Under the pieces are notes generated by a model, which was not told the origin of the DNA, searched no databases, and saw only the letters and a program-made list of their open reading frames with translations. 64,000 nt of DNA, taken from NCBI GenBank assembly GCA_965371445.1, contig CBDUYN010000021.1, forward strand, positions 23,239-87,238, in the 5' to 3' direction. Every line of letters begins with the position of its first letter. The stretch's first letter is position 1. Shown here piece after piece: positions 47,983 through 57,517 of this stretch. Position numbers and translations under genes: made by a program. Source of the DNA: DASWIG01 sp965371445 (lineage in GTDB: Bacteria; Acidobacteriota; Thermoanaerobaculia; Multivoradales; J023).

Positions 47983-48204
47983 CTCCTGTCCTCCTTCGGG
48001 CGGCGGGGGCGTCATGCTTCCCGGCCGAGATTAGATTCCGGCCGTGGCGAGAGGGTTTGAAGGTCCGTTTCCGGCTCTCTGCCGATGGATACGGTGAAGA
48101 GGGCAGATTGGTTGCCGGCCCCCCCGACTCTCGGCCGACGCCCCCGAGAAAACCAGATGACGCGCTCCGTGGAAGGTCCCGGCTCGGCTACTCGACTCGT
48201 GTCG

Positions 48205-48396
48205 TCAAAGCCCGTACCGCTCCTTGAACACCGCGTACGCCCGCTCGTAGTCCGCCTCCCGGTCGACGTGGGTGAACCGCGGATAGAACGTCTTGGTCAC
48301 CGTCTCCCGACCGTCGTCGACCGCCCAATGGACGGTGAGCGGCGCACCGCGCCTCGCGAAGCTCCTTGGCGCCGGCGTCCTTCTGAACATCTCGTC
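48205..48396 (-). pseudogene. C-terminal fragment of an unrecognised protein
   Basis: About 60 codons on minus read RRGAPLTVHWAVDDGRE, TFYPRFTHVDRE and YERAYAVFKERYGL before the stop at 48205. Codon choice is like neighbouring genes, so it looks like true coding sequence. Upstream, the frame overlaps the lipoprotein gene and has no convincing start. It is probably the tail of a gene cut by recombination. The rest of 47983-48395 shows no gene. Confidence 0.35.
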
Positions 48397-48859
48397 ACTC
48401 GTTCGGCATCTGCTGCTGTCGAAACTCTTCCACGGTCGGTAGTTGACGAATCCAGCGGACTTCCCCGATCGAACCGGACCAAAGGTTGAGATGACCTCGA
48501 TTCTCTGCATCGAATCTTCCTTCGATCACAACGTACTGCCCTTCGAGAGACTGGTAGATTTCGCTTTGCTCGGGTTCGAGGTCCAGCCAAATCGAGTTCA
48601 TGGCCAAGCTCCGGGAATGGTCCGCTTCGCTGAAGTAGAGTGCCCTATCCTCGAAACGCAACGACAGGACCCCCGCAACAGTGACCATCTTCTCGTGATA
48701 GGCCTTGGGCGTCGCGATTAGCTGAATGAGCGAGACCGCTGGTTCTTCGTCACGATCGTGGGTCGGTCCACAGGAAACCATCGTAGTCGTCAAGACCAGA
48801 GTGCAGATCCAGCGAAGGCCAGGTAAGCCTCCAGGAGCTTCGTTCTGTCTTCTACTCAT
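48395..48859 (-). CDS. Lipoprotein, candidate immunity partner of RHS4
   Basis: The 154-residue product has a lipoprotein signal: hydrophobic WICTLVLTTTMVSCG with the lipobox Cys near residue 30. The mature part has an OB-fold-like beta pattern: MVTVAGVLSLRFEDRALYF, then GQYVVIEGRFD, then GHLNLWSGSIGEVRWI. Its start overlaps the end of RHS4 by 8 bases, the arrangement seen for toxin-immunity pairs. A lipid-anchored immunity protein would act in the periplasm and implies that the RHS4 toxin works there. It lies in the inverted segment. OB-fold and immunity role are inferences; the lipobox is seen directly. Confidence 0.6.
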   Translation of the reverse strand: MSRRQNEAPGGLPGLRWICTLVLTTTMVSCGPTHDRDEEPAVSLIQLIATPKAYHEKMVTVAGVLSLRFEDRALYFSEADHSRSLAMNSIWLDLEPEQSEIYQSLEGQYVVIEGRFDAENRGHLNLWSGSIGEVRWIRQLPTVEEFRQQQMPNE

Positions 48860-50957
48860 CGATCCTCCCGATCTCGACCGCCCCCAAGTAGGGCACGTAC
48901 TTCTTCATGACGCCCTTGGGTGTAATCAAGTACAACGGCCGGCTGCTCTTGACCGTAAGGGTATCGATTGTGCTGAAGCTTTCGCTGTAATCGCCCCGGT
49001 TCACATGGCAGTGGTAGATCCCTACCGTATCAGTATTCGGGTCACTGCAGACGTCCCACTTGCATGTAGTGAGATCGATGCCTTTCTTCGCGGGAGGCGG
49101 TCCTACTTGGCAGGTAATTCCATCCTGTTGTACACAGATCGGACCGCAATACTCGACTCGGTCGGCAATACACGGACCGAAAATACTTCGCATGCCGTCC
49201 ATGGCAGCAGCGTCTCTCGATTGGACGAAGTCCGATAGCTCCCGCAGTCGTGCCGCAGAGCTCATCTTCTCTCTGTGTTTTCTCCCGGACCGTTTTTCCG
49301 CGTAATCCACTGTATAGAGAATCAGGACGACGAGAAGCACGATCGCGAGGACCGCCCAGATGTTGAATTCTCCGGATGGATCCAACATGTTCACCGGGTC
49401 GGCGCTCGCGTACAGGTACCGATGAAGGCTCATGGGCTCCCGATCGACGCCGCCGTAGGGATCCATCGAGAGAAACCGGCCCGCTTCGGGATCCAGCCAC
49501 CGTGCGCGGTTGTAGGACAGGGCCAGGCTCGCCTCGAAAGGCTCGCCAGCGAATTGGAAGGGATTGGGATCGTCGCCCACGTGCTCGAGAAGGACGCCGA
49601 AAGCGCTGTAGGCATAGCGATCGGTCACGGTGCCGGAGGGATCGGTGAGCACCCGGATCGAGCCGAGACCGTCGCCATGGTAGAAGCGCTTCTCGCCGCT
49701 CGGGGGACGGTTGGCGGCGAGGAGACGATCTCCCCTGGTATACCGGGCGAGAACGACGCCGGCGGCGTCGCTTTCGAGGATGACCTGACTCAGAGGCTCG
49801 CTGGTGTCGACCAAGTAGTCGACCGCCGCGGCCGGGCCACCCGGAGGTGTGACCTCGGTCCGGACCCGATTGCCGTCGACGTCATAGTCGATGGCGACCT
49901 CGGTGCCGTCCGGGAGAAAAGCACCCACCAGGCGGTTTTCGAAATCCCAGCGATAGGAGACGCTCTCGGTGCCGGACCGGCCTGTCAGATTGCCGTCCGC
50001 GTCCCAGACGAAGCTCTCGGCGTTGACCGAGGTGATGCGGTCGCGAGAATCAAAGCTCGCAGTGGTGGTCACCGGAATCTGACCCCGGCTGCTGTAGCTG
50101 AAGCTCGTCACTTGTCCCGCCGGATCCGTTCGGCTGACGAGATCGTTGTTGCTGTCGTACGTGTAGGTGGTGACTCGCCCCAAAGGATCCGTTTCGCTCA
50201 GCAAGTTGTCGTTGTCGTCGTGGGTAAAGACGGTCACGACACCACTTTCGTCCGTTTCGCGAAGGATGTTTCCCCGATCGTCGTATTTCAGGATCCGTTT
50301 CTGGCCGAGACGATTGGTGACGACCTCCGTCCTGGTTCCGAGATCGTGGTTCATCGAGATCGCACGTCCCGTGGCGTCGATGGTTCTTACCAGGCGGCCC
50401 GCGTCGTCGTACTCGTTGCGGATCGGTTTCCGGCCGAGGGGGTCCTGGAAATCGAGCAGGAGATGGCTGTCGTCGTAGGAGAAGCTCGTCGTCGCCGTCA
50501 ACGGATCCACGAACGACACGAGGTCGCCGGCCGCAGCGTAGGAATACTCCCGCGCCACTCCGGCGGGATCGACGATCCGTGTGATCCGGCCGGCCGCGTC
50601 GCACTCGAAGCTCACGCCGACACCGCTGCTGTGGTTGATGCCGGCCTCCGAGATCGTCAACTCGTTGCGGGGACCTAGCTCCAAAGCCTCGCCCAAGACT
50701 GTGCAGCCGAGCTCGGTGAGCTTATGGCCCCAGAGCCAGCGCCGCCGGTCGATTCTCGCCCAGGTGGCGTCGACCGTCGCCAAGTGGCCATTGCCTAGGG
50801 TCACCCGCAAGCGGTGCGAAGCAGATTTGAAGTCACAAACCGCCTCCGCCCATGGCGGCTCCCACTCATCGACCCCATTCAGGTCGAGCTCCCCTGCCAA
50901 CGGGCCTATCCGCAATCGCACTTGCCGGAAGAAGACCTTTTTCAATTCGGATCTCAT
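48852..50957 (-). CDS. Short RHS protein with JAB/DUF4329-like C-terminus (RHS4 orphan)
   Basis: The 701-residue RHS protein lacks the signal peptide and GWNL modules of RHS1-3. Its first 100 residues resemble none of them clearly. RHS repeats start about residue 105 (NHSSGVGVSFECDAAGRI), but after YSSRGQI the sequence jumps to a late region (FDSRDRITSV, FVWDADGNLTG), so most repeats are gone in frame. The core end is normal (GLGSIRVLTD, YSAFGVLLEHV, RARWLDPEAGRFLSMDP). The tail has a membrane helix (WAVLAIVLLVVLILY), a Cys-rich stretch, and VGIYHCHVNRGDYSESFS then TID and LYLITPKG. This HxH...S..D pattern resembles JAB-type metal sites in DUF4329 domains. The overlapping lipoprotein is its likely immunity partner. 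It looks like a displaced RHS module. Confidence 0.7.
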   Translation of the reverse strand: MRSELKKVFFRQVRLRIGPLAGELDLNGVDEWEPPWAEAVCDFKSASHRLRVTLGNGHLATVDATWARIDRRRWLWGHKLTELGCTVLGEALELGPRNELTISEAGINHSSGVGVSFECDAAGRITRIVDPAGVAREYSYAAAGDLVSFVDPLTATTSFSYDDSHLLLDFQDPLGRKPIRNEYDDAGRLVRTIDATGRAISMNHDLGTRTEVVTNRLGQKRILKYDDRGNILRETDESGVVTVFTHDDNDNLLSETDPLGRVTTYTYDSNNDLVSRTDPAGQVTSFSYSSRGQIPVTTTASFDSRDRITSVNAESFVWDADGNLTGRSGTESVSYRWDFENRLVGAFLPDGTEVAIDYDVDGNRVRTEVTPPGGPAAAVDYLVDTSEPLSQVILESDAAGVVLARYTRGDRLLAANRPPSGEKRFYHGDGLGSIRVLTDPSGTVTDRYAYSAFGVLLEHVGDDPNPFQFAGEPFEASLALSYNRARWLDPEAGRFLSMDPYGGVDREPMSLHRYLYASADPVNMLDPSGEFNIWAVLAIVLLVVLILYTVDYAEKRSGRKHREKMSSAARLRELSDFVQSRDAAAMDGMRSIFGPCIADRVEYCGPICVQQDGITCQVGPPPAKKGIDLTTCKWDVCSDPNTDTVGIYHCHVNRGDYSESFSTIDTLTVKSSRPLYLITPKGVMKKYVPYLGAVEIGRIDE

Positions 50958-51073
50958 GTCTCTACACTACACCCCCCAGCGTACCATGAACCACCAGAAC
51001 TGGTGATACCTCTGCTGTTGGAGCATGGGAAGCTCAAGATCGAGGAGAATCGACCGCTTGCCTGGTCGCCCGT

Positions 51074-51190
51074 TCAGGTGGCTTTCAAGACGTTCTCGCC
51101 GTCCACCGGCTCGGTCAGGTACCTGGGGGGCTTGGCGGTCCAGGCCGCGCCGAGGAGCTCGGTCCAGCCGGGGACCTCACCGGTCTGTCT
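51074..51190 (-). pseudogene. Remnant of a giant Calx-beta-type protein (jelly-roll domain)
   Basis: On minus, GEVPGWTELLGAAWTAKPP and YLTEPVDGENVLKAT match the third NLLxNxGxE-type domain of the giant protein (GEVPGWTEVLGTAWTAKPP, FLTQPVDGENVLKAT; about 38085-38190). Only about 35 residues are preserved. It lies just upstream of RHS4 in the transcriptional sense, so RHS4, like RHS2, is preceded by debris of a giant gene. No gene is supported in 51191-51409. Confidence 0.75.
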
Positions 51191-51409
51191 GCCGTCAGTA
51201 TGAACAGGTCGATGCACAAGCACGAATCCGGCTGCTGCGCCAGCTCCGACGAGATCAAGGAGGTGCGACATGTCGCGTTGTAGAGCGTGATCCACTATGA
51301 AGACGACCTGGAGCTCCCAGGCCGATTCGGCGCTCTTGGGGATCGCGCTTCTGATCGACCTGGTGCTCGTCGTTTGGCTACTCTCAAAACTGCTGGGCGT
51401 CTTCCTCCG

Positions 51410-51859
51410 TCACGGCTCAGAGCTTTCTACTCCAATACAGGAAAGAGCTTCTGCCAGATCCGAGAGTCGGAAAGGCTGTTCTTTATCCCATAGCTGTGCT
51501 GGCAACGCCAGCCCCTGAGCCTTGAAGGGTCCAGCGCCCGCGGGCTGATTCCAGGTTTGATCCAGATCGGTGGTTAGCGGAAGCGCTGAGGGGCATACCC
51601 AGATCACCGTCTCATTCCCCCTGACTCCGCAGACCGCAAGATCAACAATCCGCGGAAAAGCCCCAGACGGACACAACCTGGCCAAGACCCCGTCGATATC
51701 GTCATAGGTGTACGGCTCCGAGCTTACGGCCAGAAGAAAAGACAAATGGGTGGGCAGATCCTCCTTCACCTGCGCTTGGGCCTTGACCAGCGTGCGCTCT
51801 ACGCCCTCTACGAAGAGACGACGCAACTCGTCATAGCTCGGTTTCTTTGTCGTCGTCAA
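51410..51859 (-). CDS. Candidate immunity protein for RHS3
   Basis: The 149-residue cytoplasmic protein starts MTTTKKPSYDELRRLF 28 bases after the stop of the RHS3 toxin tail (51888), in the same direction. It contains YTYDDIDGVLARLCPSG, IVDLAVCGVRGNETVIWVC and LWDKEQPFRLSDLAEAL. No family is recognised and there is no signal peptide. Its place directly after a toxin-like C-terminus and its lower GC fit an immunity protein. With RHS3 split and frameshifted, it may now be an orphan immunity gene that still protects against relatives' toxin. Confidence 0.55.
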   Translation of the reverse strand: MTTTKKPSYDELRRLFVEGVERTLVKAQAQVKEDLPTHLSFLLAVSSEPYTYDDIDGVLARLCPSGAFPRIVDLAVCGVRGNETVIWVCPSALPLTTDLDQTWNQPAGAGPFKAQGLALPAQLWDKEQPFRLSDLAEALSCIGVESSEP

Positions 51860-51887
51860 TTGGGTATCCTCAGCTCATGAGATGGAT

Positions 51888-52145
51888 CTATGGGTAGACC
51901 ATGGAGATCCCTTGGAGGGCAGAGTTGATCTGCTGAAGCTCAGCGAATCGAGCCGGGCCGATCCCGCCGAGCGTCTCGAGACGCATGAATCTCTGCGCTT
52001 GTGGCGCGAGTACCCGCACCTCAACGACTACCCACTCACTTGCCTTGAGTTTTTTAAACCTGCCTAATAGCTCTCCCCACCTGATGGCATGTGGCAACTT
52101 CTCGGCGAACCACTTTCCGGTTTCGTACGTCGCGGAATTCCCCGA
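51888..52145 (-). pseudogene. Toxin tail of RHS3, out of frame with the RHS core
   Basis: In a different frame from the RHS3 core, about 85 codons read SGNSATYETGKWFAEKL, IRWGELLGRFKKLKASEW, VVVEVRVLAPQAQRF, LGGIGPARFAELQQINSAL and end at 51888. The residue pattern is protein-like and follows directly on the core's membrane-like segment. Removing one base near ACGTTCGGG (about 52140) would fuse it to the core (GATSGNSAT). The domain is unidentified; the Y-x-T start and mixed alpha/beta pattern loosely recall ADP-ribosyltransferase-like toxins, a weak guess. The shift may be a real mutation or a sequence error. Confidence 0.55.
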
Positions 52146-55068
52146 ACGTAGCTCCGACCAAAGCCCCGAGAACGGCCTTGCGAGCCGCGTATGAGATGCT
52201 CCCGGTAGTGATGTAGGCGTGGGCGCCGAAGACCGCCGCGCCGATCGCCATGGCGGCGACCAATCCACCCAGTGAAGCTTCAAAGAGTCCCGTCGGATCC
52301 GTGGCATTTGACGGGTTCGCCCGCACATACAGATAGCGATTGAGAGTCGACGGTTTACTCTCGACATGTGGCCATGTGTCAGAGCTGACGAATCTGCCCA
52401 AGCTCGCCGAAAGCCACCGTGCCCGCAAATAGTAGAAGTCAGTGGCAAGATCCCGTTGCTCACCCGCGAACAGGAATGGGTTAGGGTCGTCGCCAGCGTG
52501 CTCCAGCAGGTTGCCGAAAGCCTCATATGTATAGGTGTCGGCGACCGCCGCGATCGGTGCCGTCAATGCCCGCAGTGAACCGATGTGATCGGCGTGGACA
52601 TACCGCTCTTCGCTTGCCCGCAGCAACCCCAGCCGCTCCTCGCCCCAGACGTAATTGACGTCCAGCACCCCGGCGACGATCTCGGCGATCACCTGGCTCA
52701 GCCCAGAGGTATCGGTCACGTAGTCGGTCGTCGTCGTTGGCCCGCCGAACTCGGGAGTCTGTGCCACCGCCATCCGGACACCGTCAGCGTCGTAGGTGTT
52801 TTCGGTGATCTTACCGTCCGGCAGCTCAGCCGACACCAGGCGGTTCTCGACGTCCCATCCGTAGGTGGTCATTCCGCCCGGTCCCACCTCGCTGAGCAGG
52901 TTACCGTTCGCATCCCAGCCGTAAGTCGTCACCGCCCCGCCCACGACCGTTTGGCTCAGCAGCCGATCCCGAACGTCGTAGGAGTAAGTGATGGTGCCGG
53001 TCGAACCGTCTGAGGTGGTCCGGACTTGCTGGGTCCGGTTGCCGACGGGGTCGTAGGAGAAGGAGTTTTCATAAACCAACACCCCGTCGCCGTCGCTCAC
53101 CCGCTCCCGAGTCAACCGGTACAGATCGTCGTACTCCCACGCTCTCACGGTCCCGTCCTGCTCGGCCACCGACTGGCGATTTCCGGTCGGGTCGAGAGTG
53201 TAGGCGTAGGACTGGATGACGGTTCCGTTGTCGGCCTCGGTGTGGAGATCGACCAACCGGTGGACGGCGTCGTAGGCGTAGGTGGTGACGACACCGTTTG
53301 GGTAGCTCAGCGAAGTCCGCCGCCCAGCCGCGTCATAGCCGTAGGCGTAGACGCCGCCCCGGGCATCTGTCATCGAGGCCATGCGGCCGAGGGCGTCGTA
53401 GGTGTACGCGGTGGTGGGAATGCCCTGGTCGCCGAGATCGGCCGTCAATGCGGTCCGGTTGCCGGCCGCGTCCCAGGCATAGCGCAAAGTCCAGCCTTGG
53501 GGCGCGCTCATGGAGATCAGCCGGCCCCGTTCGTCGTAGGCATAGGTGGTCACACCGCGAGAGTCCGTGACGGTCTCTCGCTGGCCAGACGGGGTATAAG
53601 TAAAGTCGACCTGGGTACCGTCGGAGTAGCTCCGACGGATCAGTCGACCATTGACGTCATAGGTGTATGCGGTGGTGACACCGTTGTAATCGATGCGGCT
53701 GACGCGATTTCCAGCCTCGTCGTAGGTAAAGATCTCAGCGACACCGCCGGGCAAGATCCGGCTCGTCAGTCGACTGACTTCGTCGTAGGTGAAGCTCGTG
53801 GTGTGGTTTTTGGCATCAGTCTGCGAAGTACGGTTACCTTGCTCGTCGTAGGTGTATTGGGTGATCCCGCCCAGGGCGTCGGTCACCTGGACGACGCGAG
53901 CCAGTGGGTCGTAGCCGAAGTCAGTTCGTACGCCTGCCTGGTCGATCTCGGCGACCAGGCGGCCGATCTCGTCGTACTCGCGCGAAATGGTGGTTGCGTC
54001 GGGCAGGGTGGTCCTGACAAGGCGACTGACGTCATCGTAGGTGAAAGTCGTCGTGTTGCCCAGCGCGTCGGTGGCAGCGATCTGGTTGCCGGCGGCGTCG
54101 TAGGCAAAGGTCGTCGCATGGCCGAGAGCGCCGATGACCTGGGTGCGGCGGCCGGCCGGGTCGAGGACGTAGGTCGTCGTGTGTCCGCGAGCGTCCGTGT
54201 CAGCGACGAGGCGACCGGCATCGTCGTAGATCGACGACGTCGTGGTGCCGTCGGCATACCTGGTGGTGACAAGCCGGCCCGCCGCGTCGTAGCTCCAGCT
54301 GGTGATCCGGCCGGCACGATCGGTGACGGCCGCCAACCGCCCCAAGGCGTCGTAGTCACGGGCCTCACTAGTGCCGTCGGAGTAGACGGTCTCGGTCTGG
54401 CGCCCCGCCGCGTCGTAGCCGAGAGTGGTCTCGCGGCCCAAGGCGTCGATGGTCGACAGCACTGCGCCGAGAGGATCGTAGGTGGTGCTCGTCGTCGAGC
54501 CGTCGGGCAGGGTTGTCGCGGTCACCCGGCCCAGAGCATCGACGGTGAAGGTCGTCGTCAGGGTCTCGGTCGACCCGTCCGGCAACGATCGGCTCGTCGT
54601 CTGCGAAGTGACGTCGCCGTTCGCCCCGTAGGTGGACGTCGTCTCGGTGCCCAGGGCGTCCACGGTCCGGACCTGGTTGCCGAAGGCGTCGTAGGCGAAG
54701 CTCGTGACGTTCCCGGCGGCGTCGGTCTCGGTCAACAGAATCCCCCGCGCGTCGTAGTCAAAGGTTGTCACCGCGCCGAGTGGGTCGATGATTGACGTCA
54801 AGTTGCCGCGGGCGTCGTGGGTGCTTCTCGTCAGCTTGCCCCGGGGATCGGTGAGCGTCGTCGGGTGGCCGAGGTCGTCATAGGTAAACGCCATGGTGTT
54901 GCCCAACGGATCGGTGACCGAGCTCAGATCTCCGTTGGCGTCGTAGACGTAGGTCGTCGTATTGCCGAGCGGATCGGTCTCGGTCAAGAGCCGATCCTTC
55001 GGCCCGTAGGTCCGGGTCGTGACCTTCCCCAGCCCATCGCTCTCCCGCAGGACGTTGCCCCGCGAGTC
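52054..55068 (-). pseudogene. RHS3, C-terminal part (repeats and core), cut off by inversion
   Basis: Reading minus from 55068, DSRGNVLRESDGLGKVTTRT is followed by about 20 or more RHS/YD repeats, then the core end: HADHIGSLRALTAP, YEAFGNLLEHAGDD, RARWLSASLGRFVSSD, NPSNATDPTGLFEA. A glycine/alanine-rich membrane-like segment (AAMAIGAAVFGAHAYI) follows; after GATFGEF the frame ends at 52054 with an unrelated short tail. It has no start codon or signal of its own. The N-terminal 731 residues are at 44938-47130 on plus, and their last codon is in frame with 55068 after inversion. The rebuilt protein would be about 1735 residues before the frameshifted toxin tail, close to RHS1 and RHS2. Confidence 0.85.
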
Positions 55069-56004
<936 letters not shown>

Positions 56005-56032
56005 GCCTGAGGCACGGTAGGATCGAGGCGTG

Positions 56033-56644
56033 ATGCGCCTGCTCCTCTTCAGCGACCTGCACCGCAACCGCGCCGCGGCCCGGAGCCTCGTCGAACGCGC
56101 CGAAGCCGTCGACGTCGTCGTCGGAGCGGGTGACTTCGCGAGCGTACGCCGCGGTATCGAGACCACGATCGAGGTGCTTCAGGCGATCGACCGCCCGGCG
56201 GTGCTCGTGCCCGGCAACAACGAGACGCTGGAGGAGCTCCGCGCGGCGACGAGCGCCTGGCCACAGGCCCGCGTGCTTCACGGCGAAGCCGTCACGATCG
56301 ACGGCGTCCCCTTCTTCGGCCTGGGCGGCGGCATCCCGGTCACCCCCTTTGGGCCGTGGAGCTATGATTTCAGCGACGAGGAGGCCAAGGAGCTCCTGGC
56401 GGCGTGTCCCTACGGCGCGGTCCTCGTCTCCCATTCGCCCCCCAAGGGAGCGGGCGACGTCGACGGGCACGGGCGCAGCCTCGGCAGCCTCGCGGTACGC
56501 GACGCCATCCTGGAGAAGCGTCCCCGGCTCGTGGTCTGCGGCCACATCCACGCGAGCGCCGGGCAGAAGCTCACGCTCGGCGAGACGCCGGTCGTCAACG
56601 CGGGACCCGTAGGCGTCGAATGGTCGCTCGGGGGGAGCTCCTGA
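56033..56644 (+). CDS. Calcineurin-like metallophosphoesterase
   Basis: The 203-residue protein carries the complete metallophosphoesterase motif set: SDLHRN (DxH), VVGAGDF (GD), VLVPGNNETLE (GNxE), VSHSPPKG (His) and CGHIHASAGQ (GHxH), ending in NAGPVG. It probably hydrolyses a phosphodiester or phosphomonoester; the substrate cannot be told from sequence. The ATG at 56033 is preferred over the overlapping GTG at 56030. The next gene starts 5 bases after its stop, so the two are probably co-transcribed. Its SPPKG is part of a conserved active-site loop and not a copy of the dispersed palindromic element. Confidence 0.85.
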   Translation: MRLLLFSDLHRNRAAARSLVERAEAVDVVVGAGDFASVRRGIETTIEVLQAIDRPAVLVPGNNETLEELRAATSAWPQARVLHGEAVTIDGVPFFGLGGGIPVTPFGPWSYDFSDEEAKELLAACPYGAVLVSHSPPKGAGDVDGHGRSLGSLAVRDAILEKRPRLVVCGHIHASAGQKLTLGETPVVNAGPVGVEWSLGGSS

Positions 56645-56649
56645 ACGTC

Positions 56650-57498
56650 ATGCAGGTCCGCTTCCATTCCTCGGCCCGGGCCTTCCTCGACGAGGCCAAG
56701 AGCTCCCTGCTTCTCGACGAAGCGGAGAACCATTTCCTGCTCGGCACCGCCGCAGAATGGGCCACCGGGGGCATGCCGGAGGGCAGCGGCCTCGCGACGG
56801 TGATCGACGACGAGGCGACGGTCGCCGGCGAACGGTCGATCGCCGCGGCGGCGCTTGTCAGCCCGTTCACCGTCATGATGACGCGGGCGACGGCCGAGGC
56901 CGTGGAAGAGCTGGTCGAGCACCTCGCGGAAGGCCCGCTGGCCGTGGGCGGCGTCTCGGCGCCCGAGCCGACGGCGGATCTCTTCGCCGAGCTCTGGGAG
57001 CGCCGTACGGGAAAGACGGCCAAGCACTCCATGCGCCAGCGGATCCACTGCCTGGAGGAGATCGAGCCGGGCTTGCGGGAATGTCCGGGCACAGCGCGCT
57101 GGGCGAAGGAAGACGACGCCGACCACGTCGCCGGCTGGATATCTCGCTTCGGGAAAGAGGTCGGTTTTCCCATGGACGGTCCGAGGATGGCCAGGGAGCG
57201 GATCGCCGAGCGCGCGATCCTCCTCTGGGAAGACGGTGGTGAGGTCGTGACGATGGCGGGCTGGGCCGGGCCGACTCCCAACGGTGTGCGCATCTACCTG
57301 GTCTACACACCGAGCAAGCTCCGGGGCCACGGCTACGCCACGGCCTGCACCGCCGAGATCACCCGGCGCCTCCTCACCGAAGGAAACCGCTACTGCTTCC
57401 TCTACACCGATCTCGCCAACCCGACGTCGAACAGCATCTATCTCAAGATCGGCTACCGTCCGGTCTGCGACGTCGCGACCCACTACGGCTTCGCCTAG
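56650..57498 (+). CDS. GNAT-family acetyltransferase
   Basis: The 282-residue protein has an N-terminal region of unclear function (MQVRFHSSARAFLDEAK, IAAAALVSPFTVMMTRAT) and a C-terminal GNAT fold. The latter shows MAGWAGPTPNGVRIYLVYT as central strands, the acetyl-CoA loop RGHGYATACTAEI near residue 220, and the late motif NPTSNSIYLKIGYRPVCD. The layout resembles uncharacterised two-part GNAT proteins in which the first half is a degenerate GNAT. The substrate is unknown. The ATG at 56650 has GGGGGAG about 13 bases upstream; an in-frame ATG at 56620 would overlap the previous gene. Confidence 0.8.
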   Translation: MQVRFHSSARAFLDEAKSSLLLDEAENHFLLGTAAEWATGGMPEGSGLATVIDDEATVAGERSIAAAALVSPFTVMMTRATAEAVEELVEHLAEGPLAVGGVSAPEPTADLFAELWERRTGKTAKHSMRQRIHCLEEIEPGLRECPGTARWAKEDDADHVAGWISRFGKEVGFPMDGPRMARERIAERAILLWEDGGEVVTMAGWAGPTPNGVRIYLVYTPSKLRGHGYATACTAEITRRLLTEGNRYCFLYTDLANPTSNSIYLKIGYRPVCDVATHYGFA

Positions 57499-57517
57499 TG
57501 GTACGCTCGCTCTCGTC

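Larger units (their letters stand above)
47131..55068. other. Inverted 7.9-kb segment that splits RHS3 and the ADOP permease
   Basis: At the left edge RHS3 (plus) meets the permease N-terminal part (minus). At the right edge the RHS3 C-terminal part (minus) meets the permease C-terminal part (plus). Inverting 47131-55068 joins AAGTAC to GACTCG (RHS3, K-Y-D-S) and GCTCAC to GTGCGC (permease, A-H-V-R), both in frame. It also places all genes of the segment on the plus strand. Only ACG is shared at the breakpoints; no long inverted repeats and no recombinase gene are seen. Confidence 0.85.

Noticed and set aside
53026..54795. Plus-strand 589-codon frame opposite RHS3, and 15737-18289 minus opposite RHS1
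   Set aside because: They are antisense of the YD repeats (regular VVGxGG patterns); the real RHS frame is unambiguous.
56440..56456. Fifth copy of the palindromic element in the metallophosphoesterase gene
   Set aside because: The SPPKG there belongs to the conserved VSHSPP active-site loop; the flanking C-runs and palindrome are missing.
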